A DNA stretch of 64,000 nucleotides from Winogradskyella sp. (GTDB lineage Bacteria; Bacteroidota; Bacteroidia; Flavobacteriales; Flavobacteriaceae): NCBI RefSeq assembly GCF_028289625.1, contig NZ_JANQOM010000013.1:160650-224649 (forward strand). Reading direction: 5' to 3'. The translations under genes and the position numbers were made by a program. Of this stretch, positions 9,550-19,579 are shown piece after piece; the first letter of the stretch is position 1; the number at the start of each line of letters is the position of its first letter. Under the pieces are notes generated by a model. That model did no database searches, was not told the DNA's origin, and was given only the letters and a program-made list of their open reading frames with translations.

Positions 9550-10278
9550 TCATTTGTTCCTACCCATTTCATAGGGATACAAATGCATTAATGTATCACT
9601 TTGAAATACTTTCTTGGTATCAATGTCAATAGCCGATAATTTTCCAGTAAATGCTGCACCTGTATCTATATTCCACACATTTATAGCCTTCATTGGCTCG
9701 TACTTATGATAATTGAGTGTTGGTGTATGACCAATATAAATTTCACTGTAATGTTTTAAACGATTGGGATACAATTCTGAATTCTTGGCGATGCGCTTAT
9801 CCATAATTAACGCCATTTCCCAAAGCGTTCTGTCGTAATAAAACGTTTCTGTACGAACTTCTCTTTCTACACCATGCATAGATGTAAAACCTGCATGGAT
9901 AAAAAGTCTTTTTTCATCATCTAAATAATATAAAGGCATTGCTTCAAAGAAATTAAGATGCTCTCTTTTTTGGTCTTCATTGAAGCCCTCATAACTGGCG
10001 ATTGTTTCTTTACCTCCATGCAGATACCAAACATCATTTATCGTTCCATCCGCTAGCCAATGTTCGCACCATACATCGTGATTACCTTTAATAAAGATAC
10101 ATGTGTTAGTTTTAGACAATTCAATTAAACGCTCAATAACCTGAGCCGATTCGCTCCAGCCATCTACGTAATCACCTAAAAAAATGAGGGTATCTGCTGC
10201 TGTAACCTCAGCACGTTCTAATATCTGGTTTAACGCTTTTAGTCCACCATGAATATCGCCTATGGCTAGTGTTCGCAT
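9550..10278 (-). CDS. Metallophosphoesterase, serine/threonine protein phosphatase type
   Basis: GDIHGGLKAL, FLGDYVDGWSES, FIKGNHDVW, FIHAGF, IGHTPT. Confidence 0.92.
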   Translation of the reverse strand: MRTLAIGDIHGGLKALNQILERAEVTAADTLIFLGDYVDGWSESAQVIERLIELSKTNTCIFIKGNHDVWCEHWLADGTINDVWYLHGGKETIASYEGFNEDQKREHLNFFEAMPLYYLDDEKRLFIHAGFTSMHGVEREVRTETFYYDRTLWEMALIMDKRIAKNSELYPNRLKHYSEIYIGHTPTLNYHKYEPMKAINVWNIDTGAAFTGKLSAIDIDTKKVFQSDTLMHLYPYEMGRNK

Positions 10279-10318
10279 TTAATTCAATTTTTAACAAAAT
10301 TAAGTTATTAATCTAACG

Positions 10319-10339
10319 ATCTCGAAACAAGTTCGGGAT
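10319..10339. repeat. Short palindrome, probable degenerate dispersed repeat
   Basis: ATCTCGAA-ACAAG-TTCGGGAT (8-bp arms, one G:U). Confidence 0.5.
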
Positions 10340-10464
10340 TAGTTCACTCAGTAAAACAAAGGATATTTCTAAATCAGAGATCTGGATGATACCGAAATAA
10401 ATTTGGCACTAATTTTACCAACACTATTTTCTAGGAGCAAAGCTTCTGAAAATATCGGGTGTCA

Positions 10465-11739
10465 TTAGAAATACTGGCCAATCCCAAACACAAAACCTTG
10501 GGTAGAATCTTGTGTAACACCCACTCCATAATCAATTCTAAAAATAGCATTGAAGATTTTTTTATGAATAAAACGCAATCCTAAACCTGGATATACCCTT
10601 AAGTTTTGGGTATCTGCAAAATCACCAAAGTCACCACCTGGATTTCGCCAACTACCTGCATCAATGAAGGCATTGCCTTGCAATGCAAACCAATCCTTTT
10701 CATAAAGGGTATAGCGATACTCCGTATTGAGAACTATGGCCGCAGTACCACGATCAATTAAATTTCCAACGCCTCTGATGTTTAGATTATTATCAACCGC
10801 AAAAGGAGCAAACGGTGTATCTTCATTCGATGCTACCCCAAATCGCAAACGATTGGCCCAATTACCTCGTTTACCAAAACGTTTAAAATACTGAAAATCA
10901 TTCCAGCCAATCAAAAAATCGGGTAATGCTTCATCATTCCTAGAGTGAACATACTGAAAATTAAAAATACTTCTAAAGCCTTCAACATACTGATAATCGT
11001 AATTGAGATTATTGTACTCATAAATGAGCTTATAGAGTAATTTATCTACCACTAATTCTTGTGGCACATTAGGATTAGTGGCACCAAATAAATACTCATA
11101 ATCCTCTGTAAAAAAGTTAACTCCTAATTCTACCCGATTCGTAAAATTAAATTGGTAAAGCCCGAGTAACTCAATCGATTCATTATTATAGCGATAGTCT
11201 GCCGTAGTATTATCGAAAAATACAGGTTCTTGTGTTGTAAGATTTTGATAATTTATGGCTAAACCCAGTTGTCTAGAAAACAAAAATGGCGCTCTAAGGT
11301 TTATGGCATAAGAATCGAATATATCTTTTTGATAAAAGCCGCCAAGCGTAATATTTTGCCCAAACAAATTGAATTCATGCAACCCTAGTCGGTAAGCAAA
11401 TTCATCGTCATTGGTTGTATAGACATTGGCCGACGGAATGATGGTAAAATTCTCTTCAATATTATAAAACACATTATACTCATTAGGTTCTTCAGCAGGA
11501 AACACCTGATAGTAGGCATGGGCAATTGAAGGTAACCGTTTTAATAATTGGATATCTTGTTCTATAACCGAAGAATCCAGAACAACACCAGGTTTTATAA
11601 ACGCTATTTTTTTTACAAAAGAGGATTTGAGTTTCTTGTTGCCTTGCACCTTTAAATCATCAACTACATTTTGTTGTCCGAAGGAGACAAGAGTCATAAG
11701 AACACAAAATGTAAAAAGTAAGAATTGTATTTGGCGCAT
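10465..11739 (-). CDS. BamA/TamA (Omp85) family outer membrane protein, copy 1
   Basis: Signal peptide; POTRA-like VQGNKKLKSSFVKKIAFIKPGVVLDSS; FGQNITLGGFYQKDIFDSYAINLRAP; NIRGVGNLIDRGTAAIVLNTEYRYTL; C-terminal FGIGQYF. Confidence 0.85.
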   Translation of the reverse strand: MRQIQFLLFTFCVLMTLVSFGQQNVVDDLKVQGNKKLKSSFVKKIAFIKPGVVLDSSVIEQDIQLLKRLPSIAHAYYQVFPAEEPNEYNVFYNIEENFTIIPSANVYTTNDDEFAYRLGLHEFNLFGQNITLGGFYQKDIFDSYAINLRAPFLFSRQLGLAINYQNLTTQEPVFFDNTTADYRYNNESIELLGLYQFNFTNRVELGVNFFTEDYEYLFGATNPNVPQELVVDKLLYKLIYEYNNLNYDYQYVEGFRSIFNFQYVHSRNDEALPDFLIGWNDFQYFKRFGKRGNWANRLRFGVASNEDTPFAPFAVDNNLNIRGVGNLIDRGTAAIVLNTEYRYTLYEKDWFALQGNAFIDAGSWRNPGGDFGDFADTQNLRVYPGLGLRFIHKKIFNAIFRIDYGVGVTQDSTQGFVFGIGQYF

Positions 11740-11749
11740 TTTTAAGTGT

Positions 11750-13018
11750 TTAAAAATATTGACCTATTCCAAATACAATTCCGCTATCGGCCTTTTTCCC
11801 TAAACTGAGTCCATAGTCTATTCTAAAAACAGCATTGAAAATTCGCTTATGAATAAAACGTAAACCCAATCCTGAGAATAAACTGGCATTTGTTCCTTTA
11901 ACCAAGTCTGAGAATTCTCCACCTGGATCTTGCCATGTTCCTGCGTCAACAAAAGCATTTCCCTGTAAAGCAAACCAACCTTTTTCGTATAAGGTCTGTC
12001 TAAACTCTGTATTCAATACAACTGAAGCCGTCCCGCGATCAACCACATTTCCCACGCCTCTTATGTTTAATTGATTATCTAGAGCGAAAGGTGCAAAAGG
12101 TGAGCTTGTATTGGTCGCATAGCCTAGTCGCAAACGATTGGCCCAATTGCCACCTTTTCCGATGCGTTTAAAGTACTCAAAATCATTTCTGCCCACAAAA
12201 GAATTCTTTAAGAAATCAGTATCGCCATCTGCTGAAGCTGTTACATTAAAAGTGAATATACTCCTAAAACCTTCTACATATTGAAACTCGTTGGTAATAT
12301 TATTGTATTCATATTCTCCTACAATGGACAAGCGATTTAAACTGAGCTGCTCAGGAATATCTGAAGGTCGTTCACCATTCAGAAAATCGTAATCCTCCTC
12401 AGCTATATTGAGCCCTAGCTCAAACCGATTATTAAAATTGTGTTCGTAAAACACCCTGAATTCAAAAGCACGACTATCGAACTTATAATTCACATCACTA
12501 TCATCATCTAGAAATATAGGTTCTTGGAGCACATTATTCTGAAAATTGACGCCTATTCCCCATTTTCGGGTAATTAAATTTGGGGCTTCCCAGAAAAATC
12601 CATAGGAATCAAACACATTTCGACTGTAAAAGCCACCAATAATCTGGTTCTGTCCAAAAAGGTTAAAATCAAATAACGAAACTCTATATGCCAAATCGTC
12701 ATTAACGTCTTGAGATACATTTAATCCAGGAATAATGGCAAAATTCTCAACAACAGTATAGGTTATTTTATAATTGCCATCAGCTAGTTCTTCAATCTTA
12801 GAGGATGCACTCGCTACCGACGGTAAAAGTCGAAAACGTCTTTCATCTGATGCCACACGAACCGTATCTAAAACGCTGCCTTCCTTTACGAATGCCAATC
12901 GCTTAAGGAATTTTGTGCGCGTACGCTTGTTGCCTTCAATCTCAATTGTGGTAACCGTTTGAGCTAGGCCATATTGGCTACTAAGGATTAAAATGAGTAT
13001 GACTAAAAGTTTTTTCAT
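11750..13018 (-). CDS. BamA/TamA (Omp85) family outer membrane protein, copy 2
   Basis: IEGNKRTRTKFLKRLAFVKEGSVLDTV; NIRGVGNVVDRGTASVVLNTEFRQTLYEKGWFALQGNAFVDAGTW; FGIGQYF; collinear with downstream copy. Confidence 0.85.
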   Translation of the reverse strand: MKKLLVILILILSSQYGLAQTVTTIEIEGNKRTRTKFLKRLAFVKEGSVLDTVRVASDERRFRLLPSVASASSKIEELADGNYKITYTVVENFAIIPGLNVSQDVNDDLAYRVSLFDFNLFGQNQIIGGFYSRNVFDSYGFFWEAPNLITRKWGIGVNFQNNVLQEPIFLDDDSDVNYKFDSRAFEFRVFYEHNFNNRFELGLNIAEEDYDFLNGERPSDIPEQLSLNRLSIVGEYEYNNITNEFQYVEGFRSIFTFNVTASADGDTDFLKNSFVGRNDFEYFKRIGKGGNWANRLRLGYATNTSSPFAPFALDNQLNIRGVGNVVDRGTASVVLNTEFRQTLYEKGWFALQGNAFVDAGTWQDPGGEFSDLVKGTNASLFSGLGLRFIHKRIFNAVFRIDYGLSLGKKADSGIVFGIGQYF

Positions 13019-13749
13019 TCTACTGTAAATTCAGAAATAAATAGTTGATTAACCCAATTATCCTCGCTCACATCCATAACTGTGAATTTATAAGTCTGTC
13101 CGAGAATTAAGTTTGGCGGTGTACCATCTGTAATGTTTAGCACAACATTCGATGTATTATAGTATTGGAATTGATTTTCGAACGTATAAGTACCAGAGAT
13201 TAAATCGTTATCAACAGTAGATACTACCTGAAAAAAAATAGCATTGTCAACTTCAGAATTTATAGCCCAACTAAACATTGGCATTTGTGATTGCTCTTGA
13301 TTAACGGTAATTAAATCAGAAAACAAGGTCGGTTGCATCAATTGTTTTATTCGGATTGGATTTGATAGTTTAATTTCATTATCAAGCTCATAAGACACTA
13401 TAATCCATCTTTCAGAATCGAAGAAGCCTACAAATTTCCTAAGAAATCCATTAAAAAAAGGCTCATCCGTAATCTCTAACTCATTATAATTAGTATAATT
13501 GTTTGGATCTAGATTACTTGAATTTGTCTGAAAGAGTTTAAAGTTATCTGAACCGCTTTCTGGAAAAAAATAAACCTCAACATTATTAGGATTAACAACA
13601 TCATTACCCGAACAAGCAATAACTGCTCCTGTTTCAAAAGTTTTACCCTCAATATATGATGATAATGAATTATCTGCTTCAGAATTGTCTGTATCATTAG
13701 ATGAACATGATGCTAATAACAGAGTAATTATAATTAAGGTTCGTTTCAT
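13015..13749 (-). CDS. Hypothetical lipoprotein
   Basis: MKRTLIIITLLLASCSSND lipobox; overlaps next gene by 4 nt. Confidence 0.7.
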   Translation of the reverse strand: MKRTLIIITLLLASCSSNDTDNSEADNSLSSYIEGKTFETGAVIACSGNDVVNPNNVEVYFFPESGSDNFKLFQTNSSNLDPNNYTNYNELEITDEPFFNGFLRKFVGFFDSERWIIVSYELDNEIKLSNPIRIKQLMQPTLFSDLITVNQEQSQMPMFSWAINSEVDNAIFFQVVSTVDNDLISGTYTFENQFQYYNTSNVVLNITDGTPPNLILGQTYKFTVMDVSEDNWVNQLFISEFTVE

Positions 13750-13810
13750 GAGATGGTTATTACTAACCTTTGTCGTTGCTCATAAATAACCTTACTAGAT
13801 TTTTTAAAAT

Positions 13811-14821
13811 TTATCCTTCAGACTTATAGTAAGCTCTAATAATTTCCTCAACAGGTTTATTTTGTGGTGTGAACATTGGGTTATCTTCCCCTCCAACTTT
13901 GTCATAGGCAATAAACCATTTCCAGATAAAACCGCCAGCAAACCAATCTTCGTTCCAAAAGGTTTCGTAAAGCGCTTTTGTGGTATTGACTTGGGCTTGA
14001 AGATTCACCTGATTCATGCTACGATCGGACACCCAAGGTTGTTTCCCTGCATAATTCACACTTCTATAGCCATACTCAGTAAAAAGAATTGGCTTTTCAT
14101 AATTTTCCGCCATTTTAGCAATGATAGGTTTATGGACTTTCCAACCTTCCATACATGTCTCAAAACTTGGTGTTAACTCATCACTAACTGGAAAATAAGC
14201 ATCAATGCCTATATAATCTAACTGATCCCAAAATGGCGTGCGCCTAAATTCATCCCAATTGGCTGCATAGGTCAATTTACCGTTATATTTATTTCTTATT
14301 TCTTTGATTAGGTTAGTCCAGTATTCTGGTCTATATTTTACAAATAGCTCGAGCTCAGTGCCTATGCAAAGGATTTCTGTTTTGGTTTCTTCTGCCAATT
14401 CCGCGTATTCAAGAATGAAGTTTGAGTAAGATGCTTCTAAAGTTTTCCAATCGGCTTCGGAAGTCATCATAATCTCACCTGTAAACTCACCTCGCCAAAC
14501 CCAAATCTGTGGTTTAAGCAAAATCTTAATGTTTTGCTTTTGCAACTCTTCGATATACTGTTTTGCGCCTGCTCTAGTCTCCCCAAACCATTGCCTATCT
14601 GTATTATAAATGATATTAGGATGTTTTAGATTTTTAATAAAGCCAAAAGGCATTACCGCAGCATAATTGGCATTGAGTTTTACTACTGGTGTGACGTGAG
14701 ATTGGTTAGCTTTATTTTGAGAGGCCACAAAACTCACTCCGTTGATTTTTTCTTCCTGCCCATTACAAGCTGATAAAGTAATCAGCCATACAGAAAAAAA
14801 CAGGCATTTAAAAGTTTGCAT
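13811..14821 (-). CDS. Glycoside hydrolase TIM-barrel lipoprotein (GH113-like)
   Basis: Lipobox LITLSACNG; KILLKPQIWVWRGEFTGEI, ILCIGTELELF, YIGIDAYFPVSDELTP, PILFTEYGYRSV, AGGFIWKWF. Confidence 0.72.
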   Translation of the reverse strand: MQTFKCLFFSVWLITLSACNGQEEKINGVSFVASQNKANQSHVTPVVKLNANYAAVMPFGFIKNLKHPNIIYNTDRQWFGETRAGAKQYIEELQKQNIKILLKPQIWVWRGEFTGEIMMTSEADWKTLEASYSNFILEYAELAEETKTEILCIGTELELFVKYRPEYWTNLIKEIRNKYNGKLTYAANWDEFRRTPFWDQLDYIGIDAYFPVSDELTPSFETCMEGWKVHKPIIAKMAENYEKPILFTEYGYRSVNYAGKQPWVSDRSMNQVNLQAQVNTTKALYETFWNEDWFAGGFIWKWFIAYDKVGGEDNPMFTPQNKPVEEIIRAYYKSEG

Positions 14822-14856
14822 AAGTACAACATTATAAATGCCAATTTATGTAAATC

Positions 14857-15738
14857 CTAGAATAAAGCTCTTAAACCTATATTAAAAGTTTGCCCTAAAC
14901 CTGTATCGTTTCCTCTTACAAAATTTGAATATAAGAACTCAATATTAAGTTTGTCAGTCAATTGGTATTTAGCGCCACCGCCAAGTATAGTAGCATCTTG
15001 TTCAAATCCATTAGTTTCAAAGGAAATTAGCTGCAAATGCTGTACCAGTGCCAAAATAGTAAACTTAGAACTTGGGAAGTAACTTAAGAAAACTCCTGGT
15101 AATAAGCGTAGGCTGTTGTCTGCAAAGCTACCTTCTTTAGGTAAGTTATATTCAGTATTGAGTTCGGTAAACAATTGCCAATCGCCACCAGAAAAACTAT
15201 AATCATAGAAAAAACGGTTTTGAAAAATGAATCCATTCTGATCTAAAAATACACCCTGTTCGGTTTCTTGATCAACTAACGGAATATGAAATGCTGATTG
15301 AATCGTGAAATTTCCAACATTTTTAAAAGGATTAAACTTTATAGCTGGAGCAAAAGATGTAAAACCCGAACGTGCTGAACCAGCTTCGCCATCAAAGGAA
15401 AAAACGTCCAGTGCGTCTCGACCACCAATGACGTTAGAACGAAACTCTAATAATAGACCAATATTTACGCGTCTACTATCCGAAATCCCTGTAAAAATAT
15501 CTACCGTAGATGTAAAAAACGTATTTCTTGGGATGTTTTGTTCTTCTCCATTTGGTCCAAATAAGTCCTTGGTTTCAGTATACAGGTTATTAAACCATTT
15601 AATATCCCATTGCCCTTTTTTCAGCAATATTGAAGGTGTAAATTCTTGTATAACACTTCGTTGTGTAGCTTCATCTTCTTGAGAAAACCCTGAAAAGGAT
15701 AGCATCAAAATAATTAAAAGTATATTTAATTTTTTCAT
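14857..15738 (-). CDS. Outer membrane beta-barrel-like protein of unknown function
   Basis: Signal peptide, alternating aromatic/beta-strand pattern, C-terminal FNIGLRALF. Confidence 0.65.
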   Translation of the reverse strand: MKKLNILLIILMLSFSGFSQEDEATQRSVIQEFTPSILLKKGQWDIKWFNNLYTETKDLFGPNGEEQNIPRNTFFTSTVDIFTGISDSRRVNIGLLLEFRSNVIGGRDALDVFSFDGEAGSARSGFTSFAPAIKFNPFKNVGNFTIQSAFHIPLVDQETEQGVFLDQNGFIFQNRFFYDYSFSGGDWQLFTELNTEYNLPKEGSFADNSLRLLPGVFLSYFPSSKFTILALVQHLQLISFETNGFEQDATILGGGAKYQLTDKLNIEFLYSNFVRGNDTGLGQTFNIGLRALF

Positions 15739-15774
15739 TTTTCTTTGTATTTGGTTGTGTTTATTAGTTAGTCT

Positions 15775-16488
15775 TTATTGCTTGTTTAAATTCCAGTTAT
15801 AAGTGAAATAACTTAGTTTGTAGTTGTCTGGAATTTTTTCTGTTCTATATTGATTGATAAAGTCAATTTCACTAGAGCCGTCCATAGTAAAATCCTCTTT
15901 ATACCATTTCATGATTTCAGAGGCTTCAACTTTTTTCTTCTTGTTGTTTACTTTTAGAAAAGTTCCATTTAAAGCAATTTTAGTTTGGGTCTCTAACTGC
16001 TTATTTAAAGTATTAGGCATATAGGCTTCACTAATCAGTGGAGGACAGCCAACAGCCCCACAAACCAATACAAAATGGAATCTAGCATCGTTAAATTGGG
16101 CTCTGAGCAACTTATGCTCAATATCGTTGAGCGTAATATTTTTACCTGCTAAACTATAGGTGGTCTTATCAAAAAAACCTTTATGATCAAGTGGAGATTT
16201 TGTTGGGTAGTTATCAACAATACCTTTAATCACGGTAATGTTATAGGCATTAATCCAAAATGACTGATAGTTTTTAGCATCTGAAACCTCTACGGAAATT
16301 CCCTCTGCAATTTTTAAAAGTTCGTCTAAAGTAGATTGATCTTTATGAATCGCTTTATAGTCTACTTTCCCGTTTTTAATGTGGGTTTCTAAAAATAAAT
16401 TGGTTTTAGTGAAGAAGCTGTTTAAGTCTTGAGCGCTTCCTGTGAATATAAAAAGCAATGCTATTAAAAAAGTATGAAATTTCATCAT
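15775..16488 (-). CDS. DUF547 domain protein
   Basis: FWINAYNITVIKGIVDNYP, LNDIEHKLLR, FHFVLVCGAVGCPPLISEAY; signal peptide. Confidence 0.87.
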   Translation of the reverse strand: MMKFHTFLIALLFIFTGSAQDLNSFFTKTNLFLETHIKNGKVDYKAIHKDQSTLDELLKIAEGISVEVSDAKNYQSFWINAYNITVIKGIVDNYPTKSPLDHKGFFDKTTYSLAGKNITLNDIEHKLLRAQFNDARFHFVLVCGAVGCPPLISEAYMPNTLNKQLETQTKIALNGTFLKVNNKKKKVEASEIMKWYKEDFTMDGSSEIDFINQYRTEKIPDNYKLSYFTYNWNLNKQ

Positions 16489-16618
16489 TTATATTTTTGA
16501 TTAACGGCTCTTATGTCGAACATAAAATCATCGACTTACAAGAATTTTGAAAGAATTTTGGCGTCTTATTTTGTTTTAAAACCTTACAGACCAACTGTTA
16601 ATTTAAATTCTTTCTAAA

Positions 16619-16648
16619 TTGAAAGCGTCGATTAAGTTCTTACCTTTA
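16619..16648 (+). promoter_or_regulatory. Candidate Bacteroidota promoter (-33 TTG / -7 TACCTTTA)
   Basis: TTG at 16619-16621, 19-nt spacer, TACCTTTA at 16641-16648 (one mismatch to TAnnTTTG), upstream of ATG 16683. Confidence 0.4.
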
Positions 16649-16682
16649 AGTGCGACAGACAACTAACTAACAATCAAATTTT

Positions 16683-17987
16683 ATGGAGCACATTGTCATC
16701 ATCGGTAATGGAATTTCTGGTGTTACCTTAGCTAGACATATCAGAAAGCTGTCCGATAAAAAAATCACTATTGTTTCCGCAGAAACCGAATATTTCTTCT
16801 CCCGTACAGCATTGATGTATGTGTATATGGGGCATATGAAGTTTGAACACACGCAACCTTATGAAAACTGGTTTTGGAAAAAAAATCGCATCGATCTTAA
16901 GCAAGGTTATGTAAAACATGTGGACACAAACTCTAAAGCACTTCATTTTTCAAATGGCGAAACTATGAGCTATGATAAACTGGTGATTGCTACAGGAAGC
17001 AAACCCAATAAGTTTGGGTGGCCAGGACAAGATTTAGATGGTGTTATGGGCATGTATCATAAACAAGACCTAGAAAATCTTGAAAAGCATGCACCTAATA
17101 AAGAGGTGTGCAAACGAGCCGTTATCGTAGGTGGCGGATTAATAGGTATAGAACTTGCCGAAATGTTGAATAGCCGAAGTATTCCCGTGACCTTCTTAGT
17201 GCGTGAGTCTAGTTTTTGGAATGGTGTATTGCCAGAAGGAGAAAGTGCTATGATTAATAGACATATTAGAAATCACCATATCGATTTGCGACTTTCAACA
17301 AACTTAAAAGAGATTAAATCTGATGGTAATGGAAAGGTTAAATCGGTAGTTATTGAAGAAACTGGTGAAGAAATTCCATGTGATGTAGTAGGATTAACCG
17401 CTGGCGTTTCGCCCAATATTGATTTTTTAAAAGACTCCAACATTGAAACTGGCCGTGGAGTAAAAGTTAACCGTTTTCTCGAAACCAATATCCTTGATGT
17501 ATATGCCATTGGAGATTGTGCAGAGCAACATGAAGCTATTGGCAATCGCAGACCGATTGAAGCCGTTTGGTATACAGGTCGTATGATGGGCGAAGCTTTG
17601 GCACAAACACTTTGTGGTAATCGTATACAATATAACCCAGGCCATTGGTTTAATTCGGCCAAGTTTATGGATATCGAATATCAAACTTATGGTTGGGTAT
17701 TCAGTGAACGCAGTAAAAAAGAAAATGAAGCCCATTTTCATTGGATACATAAAGACGATACAAAATGTATTACTGTAGCTTATGATAAAAACACCAATGA
17801 GTTTTTAGGTATCAACACCTTTGGTATTAGAATGCGCCATGAAACTTTTGATAAATGGTTGACCGAAAAACGCGATGTGGACTATGTCATAAACCATCTT
17901 GTAGAGGCCAATTTTGACCCTGAGTTCTACGGACGATTTGAAAAAGAGATTTTAACCGCTTACAATAACCAACTACAAACCGCATAA
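16683..17987 (+). CDS. NAD(P)/FAD-dependent oxidoreductase
   Basis: HIVIIGNGISGVTLARHIRK, KLVIATGSKPNKFGWPG, RAVIVGGGLIGIELAEML, ILDVYAIGDCAE. Confidence 0.92.
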   Translation: MEHIVIIGNGISGVTLARHIRKLSDKKITIVSAETEYFFSRTALMYVYMGHMKFEHTQPYENWFWKKNRIDLKQGYVKHVDTNSKALHFSNGETMSYDKLVIATGSKPNKFGWPGQDLDGVMGMYHKQDLENLEKHAPNKEVCKRAVIVGGGLIGIELAEMLNSRSIPVTFLVRESSFWNGVLPEGESAMINRHIRNHHIDLRLSTNLKEIKSDGNGKVKSVVIEETGEEIPCDVVGLTAGVSPNIDFLKDSNIETGRGVKVNRFLETNILDVYAIGDCAEQHEAIGNRRPIEAVWYTGRMMGEALAQTLCGNRIQYNPGHWFNSAKFMDIEYQTYGWVFSERSKKENEAHFHWIHKDDTKCITVAYDKNTNEFLGINTFGIRMRHETFDKWLTEKRDVDYVINHLVEANFDPEFYGRFEKEILTAYNNQLQTA

Positions 17988-17989
17988 CC

Positions 17990-19579
17990 ATGAGCAATAA
18001 ATTAAATCATAGCATGTCTTTAGCAAGACCTGATGCTTTAGATATTACTACTAAACAAAAAGTAGCCTTAGGTATAGGAATAGTTGGGTTATTCATATTG
18101 GCATTGGCACTTTTCAACACTAATTTTCCTAATCAAGGTTTATTCTTAACCTTGGCATTAGGTTTAATTGTTACAGGAACGGTCATTTATTCAAGGGATG
18201 CTTATTTAAATAAGCTAGAAGGTATAAAAAATGATGGACAATGGTTTAAATCCATATCCTCAAGAGGATTTTGGGGCTGGGCCACAGGTATTATTTTAAC
18301 GACATTTTATATTGTTTTATACTTCTACCCTCAATACCTAGGGTTAGGAAAAGATGGTGCGGAAAACACAGGATTAATAAGTCTATTCGATCCCTTAAGT
18401 CAATTATTAGCAGGCAGAAATGCCAGCCAATGGTTTGTTTACGGAACGCTTTACACCATTGCTATTTTAGCTTTTGGCTATAAGTTTATTTTGAAATACA
18501 GACATAACCGTTACCAACAAATAAGAACGGTTTCCGTGATGTTTTTTCAATTGGGTTTTGCTTTTTTGATTCCAGAATTCATGTATGTAATGAATAATGA
18601 TTTACCATACTATGATCTTAAAAGTATTTGGCCCCTGAATTATTACATTTTTGATGAATGGTCCGTGAAGGGATTTCTATCTAATGGCAATATTGGATTG
18701 GCTCTAATCGTATTTGGTATACTTTCCATATTCATCATTACGCCAATACTTACCTATAAATATGGCAAACGTTGGTACTGTTCTTGGGTTTGTGGCTGTG
18801 GTGGTCTTGCAGAAACTGCAGGAGACCCTTTTAGGCATTTATCATCCAAAAAACTATCAGCTTGGAAATTAGAACGCTGGTTAATTCACTTAGTTTTGGT
18901 GTTCTCTGTTGTAATGACAACAGCAATGGTTTATACCTACTTGGGTTATGATAGTAACGATTTTTGGTTAACAAGAGGGGTATTTATCTCCTTAGTTATT
19001 GCTTTACTTACTATAGTCTTCGCTAGTGTTATGTATTTTAAAAGACATGAGCTAGGAAAAGATGCCAAATATGGAGCCATAGGATTCTTTACTGTTATCG
19101 CACTTTTACTTATTATGCATTTTACTGGTACGACTAATCATCTTTTCTATGTTAAATCAGGTGCCTTAAGATCTGCTTATGGTATTTATATCGGCTCCAT
19201 TTTTTCTGGAGTTATTGGTACAGGCTTCTATCCTATTTTGGGAAGTAGAGCTTGGTGTCGTTTTGGTTGCCCAATGGCAGCAATTTTAGGGTTTCAGCAA
19301 CGTTTATTTTCAAAATTTAGAATAACCACTAATGGCGGACAGTGTATCTCTTGCGGCAACTGTTCTAACAGCTGTGAAATGGGAATTGATGTTAGACATT
19401 ATGCTCAAAAAGGTGAAAATATTGTACGTTCTAGCTGTGTTGGCTGTGGTATATGTGCGGCGGTTTGTCCTAGAGGAGTGTTAAAATTAGAGAATGATAG
19501 TATGAAAGGACGAATTAATCCGACAGAGGTTTTATTAGGTAACGATGTAGACCTAATGGAACTTGTAAATCAGAAGTAA
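17990..19579 (+). CDS. 4Fe-4S membrane protein, NapH/NosR/CcoG-like
   Basis: Multiple TM segments; YCSWVCGCGG and WCRFGCPMA; ferredoxin motifs CISCGNCSNSCEMG and CVGCGICAAVCPRG. Confidence 0.88.
   Translation: MSNKLNHSMSLARPDALDITTKQKVALGIGIVGLFILALALFNTNFPNQGLFLTLALGLIVTGTVIYSRDAYLNKLEGIKNDGQWFKSISSRGFWGWATGIILTTFYIVLYFYPQYLGLGKDGAENTGLISLFDPLSQLLAGRNASQWFVYGTLYTIAILAFGYKFILKYRHNRYQQIRTVSVMFFQLGFAFLIPEFMYVMNNDLPYYDLKSIWPLNYYIFDEWSVKGFLSNGNIGLALIVFGILSIFIITPILTYKYGKRWYCSWVCGCGGLAETAGDPFRHLSSKKLSAWKLERWLIHLVLVFSVVMTTAMVYTYLGYDSNDFWLTRGVFISLVIALLTIVFASVMYFKRHELGKDAKYGAIGFFTVIALLLIMHFTGTTNHLFYVKSGALRSAYGIYIGSIFSGVIGTGFYPILGSRAWCRFGCPMAAILGFQQRLFSKFRITTNGGQCISCGNCSNSCEMGIDVRHYAQKGENIVRSSCVGCGICAAVCPRGVLKLENDSMKGRINPTEVLLGNDVDLMELVNQK

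Noticed and set aside
17273-17750. Minus-strand ORFs of 129 and 107 aa
   Set aside because: Fully antisense to the well-supported FAD oxidoreductase. Compositions look like reverse translation of a conserved CDS, with no recognisable family.
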